From: Oasisia sp. SBJ-2009 | Taxonomy: Eukaryota; Annelida; Polychaeta; Sabellida; Siboglinidae | Reading direction: 5' to 3' | Assembly (NCBI GenBank): GCA_964017155.1 | Contig: OZ024854.1 | Coordinates: 69,095,254-69,159,253, forward strand | Length of the DNA: 64,000 nt | In this document: positions 34,070-47,370 of the stretch, one piece after another | Layout: the number at the start of each line of letters is the position of its first letter | How positions within the stretch are numbered: the stretch's first letter is position 1 | Made by a program: the position numbers and the translations under genes | The notes under the pieces: model-generated | Database searches by the model: none | What the model was told of the DNA's origin: nothing | The model's input: the letters and a program-made list of their open reading frames with translations, nothing else

Positions 34070-34592
34070 CATCATTGCTGACAGTTGTTTATTCTGTCAT
34101 TGCTGACAGTTGTTTAATCTGTCATTGCTGACAGTTGTTTATTATGTCAGTGCTGACTGTTCTTTATCCTATCACTGACAGTTATTCATCATGTCTTTGC
34201 TGTCAATTATGCACATGTCAGTGTGATAGTTATTCATGTTGTTGCTGACAGTTGCAAATGTAGACTCTGTCAATGCTGACAGTTTTTTTATTCTGTCATT
34301 GCTGACAGTTTTTAGTTCTGTCATTGCTGACAGTTCTTCATACAATCATTGCTGACAGTTCTTCTGTCATTGCTGACAGTAGCACTATTACAACAATGTA
34401 CAATTGATGTTAAAGACCTTGTTGTATACAAGTCTCTATGGACCATGTAAGACCTCGTTGTATACAAGTCTCTATGGACCATGTAAGACCTCGTTGTATA
34501 CAAGTCTCTATGGACCATGTAAGACCTCGTTGTATACAAGTCTCTATGGACCATGTAAGACCTCATTGTATACAAGTCTCTAAGGACCATGT
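34070..34592. repeat. Irregular 24-bp and 36-bp repeats
   Basis: To about 34385: decayed copies of CTGTCATTGCTGACAGTTGT. From 34423: 4.7 copies of a 36-bp unit containing GACCATGTAAGACCTCGTTG. Confidence 0.85.
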
Positions 34593-35990
34593 AACGTGTT
34601 TTGTTTTTCAAAACATTGACAAATGATGCAGAAAAGTAATTTTAGTCTGTGATACTGGCTTGGTACGGTATAGTTATGTTGCTTATGCATTAGATAAATG
34701 TAATAAAAAATTAGTTAAAAAGTGTTAACATGTAAGTTGCCTCAAACAAGGCTGGGTCAGATTAAACAGATGCAACAGTTGTAACTTGTAATTAGTAAAC
34801 AAATGTAATATAGCAAAATACATGTATAATCAGCTATCAAAATAATGTTAGTTTATATAGTGGTGTTTAAGATGTATACATGACTGCTGGGTTGATAGAC
34901 ATTTGAGTGATCTCATGAGAAAAACATGAGTTTGAAGGTGAACTTCTAAATATGGAATCAGTAGACAGTATGACTTTTTTAAACAATGTATAAAAATTGA
35001 AATCATTGTTGGATAATTTTATCTCATTTACTTTATACAACTATGACAGATCTAATATGTCTCCTCCTCTGTGCTGCTAAAGTTTCTGTTTTGTAATTTA
35101 TAAAATATTGTACTAATTTCACAAACTGTATATGCTGATTGGTTATATGTGTGTTGGAAGTCAAAATGTGGATTCTATGAAGTAAGCAGTCTTCCCTGAT
35201 GTGTTGTCTTACTCATGTTGAACTCGTGGCCACTGGGTGAAGGCTACAACAAATTGTGATAGACATGTACATGTATAGCTCTGAGAGATAAGACAGGAAC
35301 TCGTACTTACCACATAATCATGACAAACTTTGTTGCTAAATCACAACGTCCCATGTAATATATTGAGTGAAACATGCATGTATTCTGTCAAGTAGTTTGT
35401 AAATGCAAATAAACAATCATTATTTACAAATGTCAGTATTGCTTCCATTTTACTTGGCCAGTGCATTGCTCTGTGTAACATTTGAACAAACTTCTGATCT
35501 TTATTGACTCTATTGATTTCTCTGTGCTGTTTTGCTGTTGAAAAACCATTGCATCATTAAATTGTGTTATTTTAAAGAGATGAACTATATAGAATCACAT
35601 TTGAAATTGGGGTGGGGAAGAAATTGAGTTAGATGTAGTATTGCTTTTGTGATATCATCCAGTCTTCTCATCTCCTTCAGTTGCATCTCATCCACTCATG
35701 TTATCTGTTGATTGGCATCTCTCGCTGGCCAAGTGCATCGTGGGTTCACTGTCCCAATGCGTTGTGATTTGCCTCAGATTTTCTTTCGATGTATCATAAC
35801 AATAAGTTAATGCAGATAACTTGAATTCATAAGTCTAGTTGACCTACCATTGTGAGTCATGCAAAATAATGATTCAGTTGCATCTCTCACCCTCCTCTGC
35901 TCATCCAGTAACAAACCCTACTACTGTATATCAATTCTTCAGCCCCCCCCCACCCTGCCCTGTTTATCTTTCACCCTGCCAAACCTCCAT
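34593..35990. other. No gene seen
   Basis: Intergenic, AT-rich. Nothing recognisable. Confidence 0.5.
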
Positions 35991-35994
35991 GAAG

Positions 35995-36960
35995 CCCATC
36001 CATCCATCCATCCATCCACCCACCCACCCACCCATCCATTCAACAACCCATCATATCCACCCACCCATCAACTGGCACATCCTAGTCACATCAACTCATC
36101 CATCAACCCATGCAACTCTCCTACCCCATTCATCCATCAAGCGATGTACTCACCCATCCATCAATTCACCCACCTCAGTCATCCATCAACCCACCTTACT
36201 CATCCATCCGTCAACCCACCTTACTCATCCGTCCGTCCGTCCGTCCGTCCGTCCGTCCGTCCGTCCGTCCGTCCGTCCGTCCGTCCGTCCGTCCGTCCGT
36301 CCGTCCGTCCGTCCGTCCGTCCGTCCATCCATCCATCAATGAACCCACCTTACTCACTCATCCATCAACCCACCTTACCCATGCATCCATGAACCCACCT
36401 TACTCATCCATCCATCAACCCACCTTACTCATCTATCCATCAACCCACCTTACTCATCTATCCATCAACCTGCCTTACTCATCCATCCATCAACCCACCT
36501 TACTCATCTATCCATCAACCCACCTTACTCATCTATCCATCAACCCACCTTACTCATCTATCCATCAACCCGCCTTACTCATCCATCCATCAAACCACCT
36601 TACTCATCTATCCATCAACCCACCTTACTCATCTATCCATCAACCCACCTTACTCATCTATCCATCAACCCACCTTACTCATCTATCCATCAACCCACCT
36701 TACTTATCTATCCATCAACCCACCTTACTCATCTATCCATCAACCCGCCTTACTCATCCATCCATCAACCCACCTTACTCATCCATCCATCAACCCAGCT
36801 TATTCATCCAACCTACCCATCCGTCCATATTCCACTCTATATTCACCCATCAAATCTCCGATCAACCAATCCATCCTATCCATTAGTCCACCCTACTCAC
36901 CCATCCTACCCATCCATCAACCCATCCTACTCACCCATCCTACCCATCCATCAACCCACC
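35995..36960. repeat. CCAT/CCGT tetranucleotide core and 25-bp minisatellite
   Basis: (CCGT)n at about 36222-36325 is flanked by (CCAT)n. From about 36340 a 25-bp unit with ATCCATCAACCCACCTTACT extends to about 36800. Confidence 0.92.
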
Positions 36961-37214
36961 CTACTACCCATCTGGTCATACATTCACCCACCTACCCTAC
37001 TCAGTACTCACTCATCCATCAGTCAACTCCATCTTCTCCTCTGTCTTGGGGACTATTGTTGATCACTAGGTGGCAGCACCAAACGGGCATTTCAGGGTGA
37101 TGATTAACTCCGTGGTGATTACTCACTGTTGACAGAGAATGGTATTCTCGTACTGGGCTAATACTAGTAATACTATGCAATTGCAGTTGAATCCAAATGA
37201 TGACATTGACTGGA

Positions 37215-37540
37215 GATGTTTTCAATTCAACAAAATAAACAACCATCGATTATAGACATGTAGACAAATGTTGAGATCGAGTTCTGAGTGTGTGCACAGT
37301 GTCAATACAACGACAATGAGATCGACTACACTTGTGTGGAGTTGACAGGAAACTAAAGCCACTAACGTAGTTTGGATCACCGCTCTTGTGGCTATGTAAT
37401 TCAGACTAACAACACTACAGCACGATCACGCGAAAACACGACCAACAAAGTCTAAAATTATATTGCTAAAATATACTTCGCCATTTTTATAGAAAATAAC
37501 ATAAATTCTAAATGTCGCCATGTTTGCAGTCTTAAAACTG
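37215..37540. repeat. Dispersed repeat, copy 2
   Basis: Partner of 33409-33700, roughly 75-80% similar by eye. It keeps CpGs where copy 1 often has TpG or CpA, and lies just before the CpG-rich region. Confidence 0.75.
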
Positions 37541-37639
37541 TGATGTTTACATTTTAACATAAATTGTGGTCTTTGTTATAATAGCCATATGCAATTTGCC
37601 ATTGCATAGTATCAACTAATATGTATAAATGTCGAAATA

Positions 37640-38150
37640 TAAATCCGCCAAATCCATACTTCGCGCTTCTCAAAATAGGCGTACCAAAGTCGAGCATGCG
37701 CATTGCAACAGGAAGTGTATCTAACAATAGCAATGGCTGATTTTGTTGATGGAAATTCAAATTTATCGCAGCTGATATTATGATTTCTGACGAAGGATCG
37801 GATAGCGTAAGAACTCACTCGCACGGTAAGTAGGGGGGACACAGTCGAACGTCTTAGCTCAACGGATTAAAGCCAGCGGTGTTTGAGTCTGTATTAGAAA
37901 TATGTTGAAGCGCGAACGGGCACTTGTCGATTGCGAGTTGCATGCTTCTCCGAGTCCGACGGAGGGCCGAACCAGGCGGGGTGTCAAACATTCACCATCG
38001 TCGTCATATCTGAATTGGGATCGGCTCGTTACTCCAGACGTCTGTAATAATTCCTATCTCACCTCACTGCCTCGGGCTTAGATTTGGGTCGACTAATGAA
38101 ATATGTATCCGTGGAATAGGCGTAGCAATGTCAGTGACATCGTGATCGTC
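37640..38150. promoter_or_regulatory. CpG-rich promoter-like region
   Basis: By eye there are about 35 CpGs within about 450 bp, while the surroundings are strongly CpG-poor. It contains a candidate first exon at 37780-37825. It is the only such stretch seen in the window, and lies 4.5 kb after the IPPK stop. Direction of transcription is not certain. Confidence 0.5.
37780..37825 (+). CDS. Candidate first coding exon of an unidentified gene
   Basis: ATG at 37780 opens MISDEGSDSVRTHSH and meets a strong donor (cacg/gtaagt) after 46 bp, phase 1. It sits in the CpG-rich segment. A 16-codon upstream frame (ATG at 37733, MADFVDGNSNLSQLIL) ends in a TGA that overlaps this ATG as ATGA. The acidic/serine start gives no family clue. 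No matching second exon was recognised. Confidence 0.35.
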
Positions 38151-38344
38151 GGTGCTAGAACTGCCACTGCCTGGAGACAGTGCAGACTTCATTTCCTCTG
38201 GCCTTGCTAAACCACCCAACTACCGACTGAACAATGATAGTGTCTTTGCTTTGGTCATTAGTTACAAAAGGTATAATAAATGGCTACAGAACAGTGCCGT
38301 GATAACTATAATGAAATTAACCAAACAACAAGCCGACCCTTAAA

Positions 38345-39203
38345 CCTTGATTTCAGGTTGGGGGGATGTAAGTTGTAACTAGAACTAAACTGCCCAAATA
38401 AAGATGCTTTAAACAACCTTAGGTCAGAATGAGGCATTAGTGGTTAGTACTAGTAGTGTAGATTCCCCTCATAAACTCATCCTGTACCCCATTGTACATG
38501 CCCTACAAAGCCCTATCTCATGTACTAATTTTGCATAGATCATCGGACCATCTAACTGTGCACAGCTGCACATGCAGTGAAGTTGGATGTATTTTACTAT
38601 TAACAATTGTCATCAGTTTGGAGACAGGATAAGACTTGACTCTGGTCTGGTCTGTGCTGTGCTGTGCTGTGCTGTGCTGTACTGTACTGTACTGTACTGT
38701 ACTGTACTGTACTGTACTGTACTGTACTGTACTGTACTGTACTGTACTGTACTGTACTGTACTGTACTGTACTGTACTGTACTGTACTAACTTGGATTTG
38801 AAAGACATGATCTGTGACAGCATGGATTCTATTAAAGTTTATAATTTGGTTGCACTTGAGTTTGATAAATTGAATGATATTTATTTGTGTATAACCCCTT
38901 GGTGTAATACTGGTACTTTAAATGGAGTTTGCAACCATGTTTTCTGTTAATTAATTCAACATATTTTGTATATTATATATATTTCCTGTCTAAAATGTCT
39001 CTGCCCTGGTAATCAGGTAGAAAAGACACGCACGTCATTGACCCTCAAGATTCAACATCTTCTCTACATGTTGGGTGTTAAATAATTTGATACGTTTGAT
39101 AAAACATAAACAAGTCTTACTAAATAAATGAACAAAAGCAGTTAACCATGTTTATATGTTTATCAACACCAACCAATTGGTTAACGATAGCATTTCTGTT
39201 TTG

Positions 39204-39272
<69 letters not shown>

Positions 39273-41168
39273 AATAGACAGGAATTCACACAGAATCAAT
39301 AGACAGTAAAAAGTGAGAATGTACCAATTCTGCTTTGGTGGCAGCTGTAGGAAGCATTGTGTAAATATTGTTGAGTGTTTGAGCAAATAAGTTTGGGGGC
39401 AGCCAGTATGCTACTGCAGACGTTGTAATGTGGGCAGTTTTGATCACACCTACATTGTTGTTTTATATTGTGATTGAGCTACATATGTTGGAGTTTTGCT
39501 GGTAGAATTCCAGCATGCACTGGCACCCATGTCCAATTCTAAGTAGGACAAATAGCTTGCTTTCAAGAAGACTTACAGTTACATGACATAGTTATTTACC
39601 TTGGCACAAGCGACCCTTCACATTCAACATATTCCACCTTGGCACCAGTTACACAGCACTAATATGTACATAACTATGTTTCAATGAATGCTTTAGATTT
39701 ACTTCCTGGTAATATACAAAGTGACAGGGAGGACACAGTCTGTACATGATGTATCATGTGTGTGTTGAATGCCGCGGCTGTGTGTTCAGACTATGTGTGT
39801 AACATTTGAGCGGTGTCGGAGGTGAGTGTGAAGAAGTTTGTATGTGTAATTATTGTCTGTGGCTTATAATCAACATATGAGCATTCAATGCGTATTGGTG
39901 GGGTCACAGGTCAATAGGTCAGTGCCCAGTTTGAGGGGCTACCAGTCAGGGGCAGGCCAACAGCATGGATTGTAGCCAAACACACCCACCCCCCTCCCAC
40001 TGGCCACAGCGGTCAGTGGTCCAGGTGTGAACCATGGGTAGAGCTCTACTGAAAGCAGCCTGTGTGTGCATTGAACAGTGAGTTGAACCACTGCTAGGTT
40101 ACAAGTTACAACATAAATTAGCTGGATGTTAAAACATTTCCATTTATTAGAGATTGTTTAAAATATGATTTTTTTAAGGCAGCACTAGTAGAACTTTATT
40201 AATGGGCTATTCATACTATTGAACGTCAGAAGTTTTGAGGTGCCTGAAATATGATTTGCATGAAGTAATTTTTTATTATTTACTCAAATTGCAGATTGGA
40301 ATGTCAGCTTATGTTATTATTATTACACATTATATAATATGTAGATGTGATGTTTTATTTCTTGCGGCTCTGTACAGTAGTGCTACATATGTGTACAAGT
40401 GGTTGTACACAGTGTAGTGCCTAGCCACTTGGTGCAGTGTATATAATCTGAGATGACATTACCATAATACTAATCTCTGGCCATGAATAAACTATCTCCA
40501 GCATTACAGAAGCCAAGGTTTGTTTGAGAACTCAGTAAACATGATATTTCTGGTAAATATGCCACTATTAATTCTGTGTAATTTATGAATGAAATTTGGG
40601 TGATGGATTAGATGGTAAATGGTGACACTGAAATGGAAATTTATTTATGCCAAATTTGTTTGGCCAAATTTATTAGTTTGCCTGAAGATTTCAAAACTAA
40701 AATCATTTGCACTGCTCACCGAAATTAAAATGGTCACTGATTTGTTAGTGATCGTGTTTGTTTTTCTCGCAAAACAAATCTGAAACAAGACAAGTGAACA
40801 GTCGGACTGCAGCCACCTTTAACATACTGGACATGTGACAGTATCCAAGTAACAAACACTGCGTCATGTGACCTGTTGATGTCATGTGACCTGTTGATGT
40901 CATGTGAGCAGACTCAGCCACAACAGACGTCCAAAGCTGACATCCCCAGCAGGAATCTGGAGCTGGAGAAACCATCTGGTATCCATGGCAACTATTTTAG
41001 TTTGCGTTGTGCACCTGGCTGACTAATTCTGACGTGTTTATTTATAAAGCTATCAGCCGCACTATATACATGTAGTAGATGACATTCCTACCTGACAGTG
41101 TCTTAGGAGTCCTGACGTTTAGAGATTGGACACTACAAGTGTACAACATAAATGAATACATGTTGTAC
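38345..41168. other. No gene identified; microsatellites
   Basis: It contains (ACTGT)n at 38650-38787, (CAT)n at 39207-39272, and three close copies of TCATGTGACCTGTTGATG at 40864-40907. A short open frame at 38806-38949 is AT-rich and not recognised. Confidence 0.55.
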
Positions 41169-41272
41169 ACCACTTTACATCATTACACCACTTTACGTTG
41201 TTACACCACTTTACATCATTACACCACTTTACATCATTACACCACTTTACATCATTACCCCACTTTACTGCA
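41169..41272. repeat. 18-bp repeat, about 6 copies
   Basis: Units ACCACTTTACATCATTAC with minor variants. Confidence 0.9.
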
Positions 41273-41679
41273 TGATCACTCCTGTGTAAGAGGACCTCAC
41301 TGGTTAATGTTTCTTCTGACACAGACACCCTATGTGTAGTTGAGTTGGTCAGTTCTGACAGCTGACTGTGCTCACTTTCAGAATACAACAGCAAGAAGGG
41401 CAGTGTATTTGTCCCATCATGCAACAGTACTGGTAACTCATGGATGGCATCATAATTGTTATTGATAACATCAAATAGATTTGCTATTACAGGTCAATAT
41501 ATGAAAAAAAAATAACTTGAGCAGTTTAAAATATCGGTGTTTGCGTCAGATCTGAAATGTAAAACAAATTAAGAAAACTGTGCACACATTTTTGGTTTAA
41601 AATTCCAATTTCACATTGCAAAACTTTTTTCCAATTTAAAAAATCCAAAGAAAAGTTGTTTTCTGCAATATAAAGTGTA

Positions 41680-42232
41680 ACGTAGAACTAGGTTGTGATA
41701 TAAAGTGAACATAGAACTAGGTTGTGATATAAAGTGAACATAGAACTAGGTTGTGATATAAAGTGAACGTAGAACTAGGTTGTGATATAAACTGTAACAT
41801 AGAACTAGGTTGTGATATAAAGTGAACCTTAGAATTAGGTTGTGATATAAAGTGAACGTAGAACTAGGTTGTGATATAAAGTGTAACGTAGAACTAGGTT
41901 GTGATATAAAGTGAACATAGAACTAGGTTGTGATATAAAGTGAACGTAGAACTAGGTTGTGATATAAACTGTAACATAGAACTAGGTTGTGATATAAAGT
42001 GTAACGTAGAATTAGGTTGTGATATAAAGTGAACGTAGAACTAGGTTGTGATATAAAGTGAACGTAGAATTAGGTTGTGATATAAAGTGTAACGTAGAAT
42101 TAGGTTGTGATATAAAGTGTAACGTAGAACTAGGTTGTGATATAAAGTGAAGGTAGAACTAGGTTGTGATATAAAGTGTAACATAGAACTAGGTTGTGAT
42201 ATAAAGTGAACGTAGAACTAGGTTGTGATATA
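41680..42232. repeat. 29/30-bp minisatellite, about 19 copies
   Basis: Units contain CTAGGTTGTGATATAAAGTG, alternating gaac and gtaac forms that differ by one base in length. Confidence 0.93.
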
Positions 42233-42779
42233 GTGTCAGATACTTTAACTGGACATAAAATTTGTTGGACAACCTAGGTTTAGACGTTTGTAGTTGCAAC
42301 CACAACATTCTCTCCTTTGTTACACATGACACAGATCACCAGATACCATAGGCAGATAGTGTCAGTGTTGACAAGTGGGTCGAAGTAGGCCAGAGGTAAT
42401 AGATGCAGTGTAGAATGCTGGGATCTGCTTATGTCAGGACTGTAACAGTGTAAACGCTAGGGTGAATGCGAAGTCACCTGACTGCCCGGTGTCAGCAGCC
42501 CCATAAACACAGTCTCACCATAAACACCCCTCGCTGTCACATGTTGCATTCAATAGGCATTCTTCAGTTTTTACAAGTTTGGCGAGTCAATAAATTTGTT
42601 TATGGACTTCTGGCAAAGTGTTTATGAGTAAATTAACTTAATATCTGTTTGGCAGCATCTTTGTGGTCACTGGTCAGGCCTTGGGAAACCTTTTGTAAAC
42701 TGAACTAAGTGTTGGTGTGGTTAGTTGTTGGCTTGGTGATGGGATATGCTGGATTGATGGCTGCCTTTCGATGGCTGAG

Positions 42780-43630
42780 CATGGAGGGCCACAGCCCAAT
42801 GTGTTGGGTTGATGACTGGGGCTGGTGGGCCACAGCCCAATGTGTTGGGTTGATGACTGGGGCTGGTGGTCCACAGTCCAATGTGTTGGGTTGATGACTG
42901 GGGCTGGTGGTCCACAGTCCAATGTGTTGGGTTGATGACTGGGGCTGGTGGTCTACAGTCCAATGTGTTGGGTTGATGACTGGGGCTGGTGGGCCACAGC
43001 CCAATGTGTTGGTTGATGACTGGGGCTGGTGGTTCACAGTCCAATGTGTTGGGTTGATGACTGGGGCTGGTGGGCCACAGCCCAATGTGTTGGGTTGATG
43101 ACAGGGGCTGGTGGACCACAGCCCAATGTGTTGGGTTGATGACAAGGGCTGGTGGGCCACAGTCCAATGTGTTGGGTTGATGACAGGGGCTGGTGGACCA
43201 CAGCCCAATGTGTTGGGTTGATGACAGGGGCTGGTGGACCACAGCCCAATGTGTTGGGTTGATGACAGGGGCTGGTGGACCACAGCCCAATGTGTTGGGT
43301 TGATGACTGGGGCTGGTGGGCCACAGTCCAATGTGTTGGGTTGATGACTGGGGCTGGTGGTCCACAGCCCAATGTGTTGGGTTGATGACAGGGGCTGGTG
43401 GACCACAGCCCAATGTGTTGGGTTGATGACAGGGGCTGGTGGACCACAGCCCAATGTGTTGGGTTGATGACTGGGGCTGGTGGGCCACAGTCCAATGTGT
43501 TGGGTTGATGACTGGGGCTGGTGGTCCACAGCCCAATGTGTTGGGTTGATGACAGGGGCTGGTGGACCACAGCCCAATGTGTTGGGTTGATGACAGGGGC
43601 TGGTGGGCCACAACCCAATGTGTTGGGTTG
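42780..43630. repeat. 41-bp minisatellite, about 21 copies
   Basis: Units contain CCCAATGTGTTGGGTTGATG (in which CCCAA...TTGGG is an inverted repeat) followed by a GGGGCTGGTGG stretch. Confidence 0.95.
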
Positions 43631-46223
43631 ACATTAGCACTGAGTGCACCATTGAGGACTGATGTGAACAACTTTGTTCTGGCGTGTGTTGTAAGTACAG
43701 AGGTCTACATTACACGGACCATCAGACATCTGACAGGGAACAGTTTACTCAACTTCTAAGAGTTTTCTAATAGTGAGGTGACACTTAGCTCTTAGGTGAG
43801 TTAGGTCCCTGACTCTCTAGCTCCTGGAGTCCCACACCTGTCAACAATGTCATCATCTGGTGTCCAGACATAGGTGATCTAACGGGCGTGTACATTTGAA
43901 CTTTTCAGTCAGGATTTGTATTTGCGACTTTTATTTGCTCTCTGGTCTGGTGATGTTTAACTTTGTCACCGGTTGATGAGAAGTCCATGTACTGTTTGTG
44001 TGTCTTGTATAGTGGCTGTTACATGTGTTTTTCCCAGCGTAGCATTGGTTTAATTTAACATTTTATGGAGGCTTTGTGAATGACAGGAGGAAGGAAGTGT
44101 TGACAGTTCACTGAACATGATACTGGCCTGGGATGTGTGATTCAGACTCCCATGGAGATGTCATGCCTCATTAGCAGGTCATTCACTTTACTGTATTTAA
44201 TGTAAGTTATACCTGTGGTCCTTTGTATCTAGTGGGATGCCATTGGTCCTTTGTACCTAGTGCGATGCCATTGGTCCTTTGTACCTAGTGCGATGCCATT
44301 GGTCCTTTGTGCCTAGTGTGATGCCATTGGTCTCATCAGGTCAGACCTCACCTGATCTAATTAGGTCAGACTTAATTCACAGCTGCAAAAATTTGTTATT
44401 CAGATAGACTAATAAGGTTTAGTCAATGTTACATGGATTAATTGTTCTACGAAATGCATCAGAAATGAGATAAAATTAGGGATGACCTTTACGTTGACGT
44501 ATTAAGGTTGTCAGCAGGGTACTGCTTCCTGTTATGCTCCCATGTTACATCACAAGTGATAGGTCATTTGTCACTGTTCCACTGAGTGTGCAGGCTGTGG
44601 TGACATGTTTAGAAGACAGAAAAGTCACTGAATCATTGATGATGTGCGAGGGAGAGATACGGAGGCTGGAGATGGAGATGAAGATAGACGCGTTTTTAGG
44701 GGATGGAATATTACACATGTAGACATGATGGGGGAAATGTTGCATTCAACAGTAGTCATGTTTGGGAAAATTCAAATTTATAGGAATTCAAATATATACT
44801 TTATCAACTGGAAGACTTGTTACATGGCGGAAATTGTTTGTGTACTTGTAATGTTATATTTGAAAAATAGAATTTTTGTATTTTAGGTGTGTTTATATGA
44901 TTACAAATGAATTGAAGCGTTAATATTGTAAAACTGGTACAGTCAGTAGAAGTCTTGACTTTTTATATCATCTTTTTATATGCAGTGTTTAAATATGGAA
45001 AATTATAGGCAGTACCAAACTGAATAATATTTTCATACAAATATTTATAACCTCCTATAATTCCATGTTGTATTAAATGCTCATTTGTGATGTTTTTAAT
45101 GTTCACTACCTTATGTTTTCACCATATATTTAAAATGTGTGCAAGTTTAACAAAAAAGAAAATAATTAATTTTTAGATTGTTGAATCTATAATAGCTACT
45201 CTGTAATGTTTGTAGAATCATCATATACATATATTTTGTAGTTTATATTTATGGGGTCACAGTAAGGTGTCATGTCATGTGACCACCGGAACCGTGCAAA
45301 ATGACTTACTTTTGGTAAATTAAAATGATTAGTTTTGGTATACTATTACGTTGCTGCTGTTGCAAAATAAATCTGATTTTATGTATATATACAGCATCAG
45401 TAAACAATGTGTGTCAGTGAACCACAACTGATGGTAGCACACTGCATACAGCATCCTCCGGCCGTGGCACAGGGTGGACTACCGCTGGCTCACTCAATGT
45501 GATTACAAGAAATCATAATTATATTTAGCGCAAGGGCTTACTAAGAGCCACTTCTGCGAAGAGCCTCATCCTGCTGATGATTGCTCTGAGTCGACCAGTC
45601 TACTCAGTCCTGCTCCTGTTGATGATGTCATGAATATTTATTGTGGTCACAATGATACTGGACTGTTGACATTGTATAGACTCACCCATGCTCTCTTATT
45701 ACGAGTGCCTTTGATGTGGTCACAGCCCAGGCACAGGACAGTGACTACAGGGGCCCTGATTGTTACTTAGTTATCTGTAGTTCCTATACATGTGGTGGTT
45801 ACAACTTACAGGGGCACGCCCCGGCAGGTCTGACTAAGTCAGGCTGTGAGCTGGAGTCTACAGATTGCCTCCTATCAGTGAGCTGAGGTCTCACTCTGGT
45901 AGTGTGCTCTGTGTTCTCTCTCAGTACTGGGCTCTGTACTCACCATTATCAGTGGTGGTGTCTGTGGGTGTCTATGTGTGTCTGTGGCACAGACTCAGTT
46001 GGAGGCGTCTAAAGGTATCATACAGACTTAGACCATAGGTCTCCTCTCACGAACCTGTGGTGTAGTTGGCCGAGTTGTGTAATTGACCCAACCATACTTG
46101 TAGTTTGTCTGACCATATTTATTCACTTTAAGACATCTCGTTGGTCCAAATATGTAGTCTACCTGGACATCGAATCAGCCTAAAGATGTGGTTAACCCAA
46201 ATATAATAGTTAGTCTGGACATA
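43631..46223. other. Mostly featureless; short 28-bp repeat
   Basis: Four copies of a 28-bp unit with GATGCCATTGGTCCTTTGTA lie at 44218-44330. Apart from the weak exon candidate near 44.6 kb nothing else is seen. Confidence 0.5.
44586..44730 (+). CDS. Possible terminal exon, unidentified
   Basis: A possible acceptor (ccactgagtgtgcag) near 44593 is followed by an open frame LEDRKVTESLMMCEGEIRRL that stops at a TAG at 44720-44722. The amino-acid mix is helix-like and not repeat-derived. I do not recognise a family, and it may be chance. Confidence 0.2.
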
Positions 46224-46495
46224 TTATGGGTGGCCCAGACATGTGGTTGGCCCAGACATGTGGTTGGCCCAGACATGTGGTTGGCCCAGACATGTGGTTG
46301 GCCCAGACATGTGGTTGGCCCAGACATGTGGTTGGCCCAGACATGTGGTTGGCCCAGACATGTGGTTGGCCCAGACATGTGGTTGGCCCAGACATGTTGT
46401 TGGCCCAGACATGTGGTTGGCCCAGACATGTCGTTGGCCCAGACATGTCGTTGGCCCAGACATGTTGTTGGCTCAGACATGTCGTTGGCCCAGAC
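46224..46495. repeat. 17-bp minisatellite, about 16 copies
   Basis: Units GTGGTTGGCCCAGACAT with a few tcg/ttg variants at the right end; the flanks hold decayed copies. Confidence 0.95.
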
Positions 46496-47101
46496 TTATA
46501 GCCTATATATGTATGTGGTTGGCCTAAATTTGTAGTTGGTTCAGACTTGAGAGTTGTAGTCAGCCTGGACATGTGGTTGGCCCAAGTGTATATGTGGGCC
46601 AGTCTGTGGTAATGTAATAGTTGAGTATTTGTGGATCCTACAATTGGATTAACAGGTGCTGAAAGAAGCCATTGTTGTCCCTGATAACACCTGTCACCCG
46701 TCACCCGTGTCACATGTCACTGTTCCGACAGTATATGACAGTACGACTGATCAAGTTGCCACACGTTTTGTTGAAATTGTTGGAATGCCATTCTTTATGT
46801 TCGGTGTGGGTCATGATATAATCTGGCGTGTGCCTGACCTATTCGGCAAAATATGATTTGATGTGACATTATCCGATGTAAAATCTGCCTCAGTGCACGG
46901 TGTCAGGTTTGCGTGAAATTGTCTTGGCAACATGTCAAGTCTGTCCTGGTCTCTCCAGGCAATGTTTCATTCTGTTTCACACTGGTCACTCACTCAAGGC
47001 AGTGTCCAGTATTTTAGTCATATTAAAAAATTATTATAAATAACGTTATATTTTTGCATTTATTTGGTGCTGCAATTTTGCATTTTGAAAATGTGAAACT
47101 T

Positions 47102-47370
47102 TCATGACACTTGTAGGAAATACACTTGGTACACACACGACACTTGTAGGAAATACACTTGGTACACACATGACACTTGTAGGAAATACACTTGGTACAC
47201 ACACGATACTTGTACAAAATACACTTGGTACACACATGACACTTGTAGGAAATACACTTTGTACACACACAACACTTGTACAAAATACACTTGGTACACA
47301 CATGACACTTGTAGGAAATACACTTGGTACACACACGACACTTGTAGGAAATACACTTGGTACACACATG
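47102..47370. repeat. 33-bp minisatellite, about 8 copies
   Basis: Units contain ACACTTGTAGGAAATACACT followed by TGGTACACACA. Confidence 0.95.
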
